From Eubacteriales Family XIII. Incertae Sedis bacterium (GTDB lineage: Bacteria; Bacillota; Clostridia; Peptostreptococcales; Anaerovoracaceae), in NCBI GenBank assembly GCA_031263335.1, contig JAISGB010000015.1, positions 1 to 7,210 on the forward strand: a stretch of DNA of 7,210 nucleotides, written 5' to 3'. Below the pieces are notes generated by a model that worked only from the letters and a program-made list of their open reading frames with translations, did no database searches and was not told where the DNA came from. Numbering within the stretch: the stretch's first letter is position 1; the number at the start of each line of letters is the position of its first letter. The position numbers were made by a program, and so were the translations under genes. This document shows, piece after piece, positions 5,177 through 7,210 of the stretch.

Positions 5177-6085
5177 ATGGACTTTCATCGGCTGAACGTC
5201 TTTATCACCGCAGCCCAATACATGAGCTTCACGAAGGCCGCGAAGCATCTGCATATCGCGCAATCGGCGGTCAGTCACGACATCGCCGAACTCGAAAAGG
5301 AATTGGGCGCGAAGCTCTTTACGCGCACGCGAACGGGCATCGTATTCACGCCGGCGGGGGAGATATTCTTCGCGGAAGCCTGCAAGATGATCGTCCTTTC
5401 CCAAGGCGTGAAGCGGAAGATCGAGAAGATCGTGGCGGGCGAGGACGGCGATCTGCGCTTCGGCTTCGTCGCGGAGCAGATGGTCGAGCCGCTCATGCCC
5501 TTCCTGAAGCTGTACCACGAAAAGCACCCGCGCATCAATCTGCAATTCAACTCGGACACCTCCATCGCCGTCTCAAGGCGCATCCTGAACGGTGATTTCG
5601 ATTTCGGCTTGGGGCGCAACGAGTCGTTCTCGCAGCACGAGGGGACGGAATGGCGGCATCTGTATTACGACCCCTTCTGCCTCGGCGTACCCGAGACGCA
5701 CCGCCTCGCCGCAGAGAAGGCGATCACGATGGACATGATCGCGGACGAGACGATCATCCTCATGTCGAGCGAATCCAATCCGGGTTTCTTCGAACTCGTG
5801 CGTCGCCTCTATTTCGCCCGCGACATGACGCCCCTGCTCAATACGACGTCCAACGACCGCATGGCCACCATCATGATGGCGCGCATGGGCATGGGCCTCG
5901 TGCTGTTGACGAAGCAGTTCTTCAAAGGGTACGACTTCGACAATCTCGTCCTCATCCCGCTCGCGGAGAAAGACGCCTTCCATCAGATCGGCGTCGCATG
6001 GCGCAAGCAGGCGGCAAGCGGGATCGCCGAGCAGTTTCTGCGGGAGTTGTGGGACTATTTGCAGGAAAACCCCATCGATATTTAA
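5177..6085 (+). CDS. LysR-type transcriptional regulator
   Basis: This 302-residue DNA-binding protein is of normal length for the family and is expected to act as a tetramer responding to a small-molecule effector. The N-terminal winged helix-turn-helix (about 1-60) shows the family pattern FTKAAKHLHIAQSAVSHDIAELE (18-40), then LGAKLFTRTRTGIVFTPAGE (43-62). A linker helix follows (63-87). The effector domain (about 92-295) has the usual two-lobe layout, starting GDLRFGFVAEQ and containing FDFGLG (141-146) and LGVPETHRLA (169-178). ATG 5177 is preferred: AGGGGAG (5159-5165) is 11 bases upstream and the HTH then begins at the usual distance from the N-terminus. It has its own promoter with a dyad over the start, suggesting autoregulation. 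The target may be the hydrolase gene downstream on the same strand, but LysR genes more often sit divergent to their targets. The effector cannot be predicted. Confidence 0.94.
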   Translation: MDFHRLNVFITAAQYMSFTKAAKHLHIAQSAVSHDIAELEKELGAKLFTRTRTGIVFTPAGEIFFAEACKMIVLSQGVKRKIEKIVAGEDGDLRFGFVAEQMVEPLMPFLKLYHEKHPRINLQFNSDTSIAVSRRILNGDFDFGLGRNESFSQHEGTEWRHLYYDPFCLGVPETHRLAAEKAITMDMIADETIILMSSESNPGFFELVRRLYFARDMTPLLNTTSNDRMATIMMARMGMGLVLLTKQFFKGYDFDNLVLIPLAEKDAFHQIGVAWRKQAASGIAEQFLRELWDYLQENPIDI

Positions 6086-6157
6086 AGTCGTTGTGTGGTT
6101 TTGATCCGATTTGCCTGCGGCCCTGCATGATCTTTTTTGATACGGCCATACACAAAG

Positions 6158-6173
6158 TTGATGACCCCATCAA
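6158..6173. promoter_or_regulatory. Perfect dyad upstream of the hydrolase promoter
   Basis: TTGATG (6158-6163), centre ACCC, and CATCAA (6168-6173) form a perfect 6+6 inverted repeat with no T tract after it, so it is not a normal terminator. It lies about 80-90 bases upstream of the predicted hydrolase start, where activators of the LysR type often bind. Its half-site TTGATG resembles TTGTTG in the dyad over the LysR-type promoter, though spacing differs. It could also be a chance hairpin after the LysR-type gene. Confidence 0.3.
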
Positions 6174-6216
6174 TATCCTATGTTTGTCAAGCCGCCTACC
6201 TTGCAGTATCCTGTAA

Positions 6217-6244
6217 CTGTCATAGTTGTAATTACTGTTATGAT
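6217..6244 (+). promoter_or_regulatory. Extended -10 promoter for the hydrolase
   Basis: TGTTATGAT at 6236-6244 contains the TGn extension and TATGAT (5 of 6). CTGTCA at 6217-6222 (4 of 6) lies 16 bases upstream. Transcription would begin near 6251, giving a long leader of about 130 bases. ACTGTCAT (6216-6223) and ACTGTTAT (6234-6241) form an 18-base-period repeat across the promoter, and GTAATTAC (6228-6235) is a small palindrome inside the spacer. Confidence 0.5.
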
Positions 6245-6269
6245 TTTCAAACGACTCATTCCGTTCTGT

Positions 6270-6333
6270 GGCGGAACCGCGCCGTTGCGGGCAGTTGCCC
6301 CTCGGTTTGCGTGAAAGTGGGCATTGCGCCCGC
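6270..6333 (+). promoter_or_regulatory. Three hairpins in the hydrolase leader
   Basis: The leader can form GGCG/CGCC (6270-6273 with 6280-6283), GGGC/GCCC (6289-6292 with 6297-6300, loop AGTT) and GTGGGC/GCCCGC (6317-6322 with 6328-6333, loop ATTGC, one G-U pair). The last two share the GGGCA core and are spaced 30 bases apart. None is followed by a T run, so simple termination is unlikely. No known riboswitch consensus was recognised. The rest of the 298-base gap (6086-6383) holds no gene. Confidence 0.35.
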
Positions 6334-6383
6334 GTTTCCGGTTGTCACGTTATCTGTTGATGTGCGCGAAAGGAGCGAAAATC

Positions 6384-7210
6384 ATGAGCAACGCATCAGA
6401 ACCCAAGTTCAACGTAATCAAAGAGACCTTTATGATCCCGGCGAGGGACGGCGTCAAGTTGGCGGTGGATGTTTACAGACCCGACGCGGACGGCAGATAT
6501 CCGGCGTTGCTCGCGCAGTCGCCCTACGGCAAGGACGCGCAGGTGTTTGAATCCCCGCCCCAACCCTTCGGCAAATCCATCTTCGAAGCCTCGGTCGAAT
6601 CGGGGGATCCCTACTATTACGCGAAGCGCGGCTACGCCTACGCCATCGCGGATTTCCGGGGACTCGGCGACAGCGAGGGCTATCATGACGGCATGATGAA
6701 CAAGAACGAACGCGGCGAGGACGGCTACGATATCTGCGAATGGCTCGCGGCGCAACCTTGGTGCGACGGCGGCGTCGGCGGCGCGGGGATCTGCTATTTC
6801 GCGAACGCCCAACTCCAACTCGCCGCGGCGGCGCCCCCGCATCTGAAGTGCATCGCGCCGTGGGAGATCTACGGGGACGATCTCTACAAGCACGGCCAGT
6901 ATGAGGGCGGCGTGTTCAACATCTTCCTCTACGGACTCTACACGGGGACCTATCCGGCCCGCTGCGGCTATGCGGTCACGGATCGCGTCCGCTCGGCCAT
7001 GCAGGTTTCGACGCCCCCCGCCGAACTCGACCGGATCGTCAAGGAAGCGATGGAGGACCCCGCGCTCAGGCAGTATCCCTATCTCTATCATCTGCTGAAA
7101 TACCCGACGAAGAACCCCGTCCTCTTCGACTTCATGCTGAACCCGCTCGACGGCCCCTATTACAGGGAACGCTCCGTGATCGAACGCATCGGCGACATCA
7201 AGGTACCCGT
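6384..7210 (+). CDS. CocE/NonD-family alpha/beta hydrolase with Cys at the nucleophile position, 3' end outside window
   Basis: The family (X-Pro dipeptidyl-peptidase S15 / cocaine esterase-like) hydrolyses esters or amides through a Ser-Asp-His triad. The 275 complete residues visible show the usual order: IPARDGVKLAVDVYRP (18-33), QSPYGK (45-50) with Y48 matching the oxyanion-hole tyrosine of CocE, DFRGLGDSEG (90-99) and WLAAQPWCDGGVG (120-132), then the nucleophile elbow. In relatives the elbow reads GxSY; here it is AGICYFANAQ, with C137 (TGC, 6792-6794) replacing serine. No signal peptide is seen, so it is probably cytoplasmic. ATG 6384 is fixed by AAAGGAG (6369-6375) 8 bases upstream. 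The window ends at IKVPV, where the strand before the catalytic Asp region normally begins, so Asp and His cannot be checked. It may be a cysteine-nucleophile enzyme, a weakened enzyme or a non-catalytic relative. Substrate unknown. Confidence 0.92.
   Translation, partial: MSNASEPKFNVIKETFMIPARDGVKLAVDVYRPDADGRYPALLAQSPYGKDAQVFESPPQPFGKSIFEASVESGDPYYYAKRGYAYAIADFRGLGDSEGYHDGMMNKNERGEDGYDICEWLAAQPWCDGGVGGAGICYFANAQLQLAAAAPPHLKCIAPWEIYGDDLYKHGQYEGGVFNIFLYGLYTGTYPARCGYAVTDRVRSAMQVSTPPAELDRIVKEAMEDPALRQYPYLYHLLKYPTKNPVLFDFMLNPLDGPYYRERSVIERIGDIKVP

Overview
The window is GC-rich bacterial DNA carrying six genes: four complete and two cut by the window ends. Low-GC Gram-positive style control signals (strong AAGGAG-type ribosome sites, sigma-A-like promoters with TGn-extended -10 boxes), Gram-positive-style type IV prepilins and a PhoB-type two-component pair suggest a GC-rich member of the Bacillota, probably a clostridial lineage. 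This placement is an inference; no rRNA or other marker gene is present.

Layout. On the minus strand at the left lie two type IV prepilin-like genes: one running off the left edge (1-409) and one complete (739-1341). They are separated by a 329-base gap holding a near-consensus minus-strand promoter and a structured leader for the first. A 269-base divergent region (1342-1610) follows, with a minus-strand promoter for the second pilin, a plus-strand extended -10 promoter, and an imperfect 29-base direct repeat. Rightward from there run an eukaryote-like (type II) isocitrate dehydrogenase (1611-2837), an OmpR/PhoB response regulator (2965-3687) and its histidine kinase (3698-4990). A separately promoted LysR-type regulator follows (5177-6085). 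After a 298-base AT-richer gap with a promoter and a hairpin-rich leader comes the 5' part of a CocE/NonD-family alpha/beta hydrolase (6384-7210), cut by the right edge.

How they fit together. The regulator and kinase form one two-component operon, possibly also reached by read-through from icd because no terminator is visible between them. The LysR-type regulator has its own TTGACA promoter with a perfect dyad over the predicted start, which suggests autorepression; the hydrolase downstream is a candidate target. The pilin genes and the icd/two-component/LysR block diverge from one control region and need not be functionally linked.

No tRNA, rRNA, CRISPR array, insertion sequence, origin or attachment site was seen. 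No clearly novel multi-gene system is evident. The most unusual single feature is the hydrolase, whose expected catalytic serine is a cysteine (Cys137, codon 6792-6794). Other points worth checking are the repeat in the pilin leader, the dyad over the LysR start, and the structured hydrolase leader.
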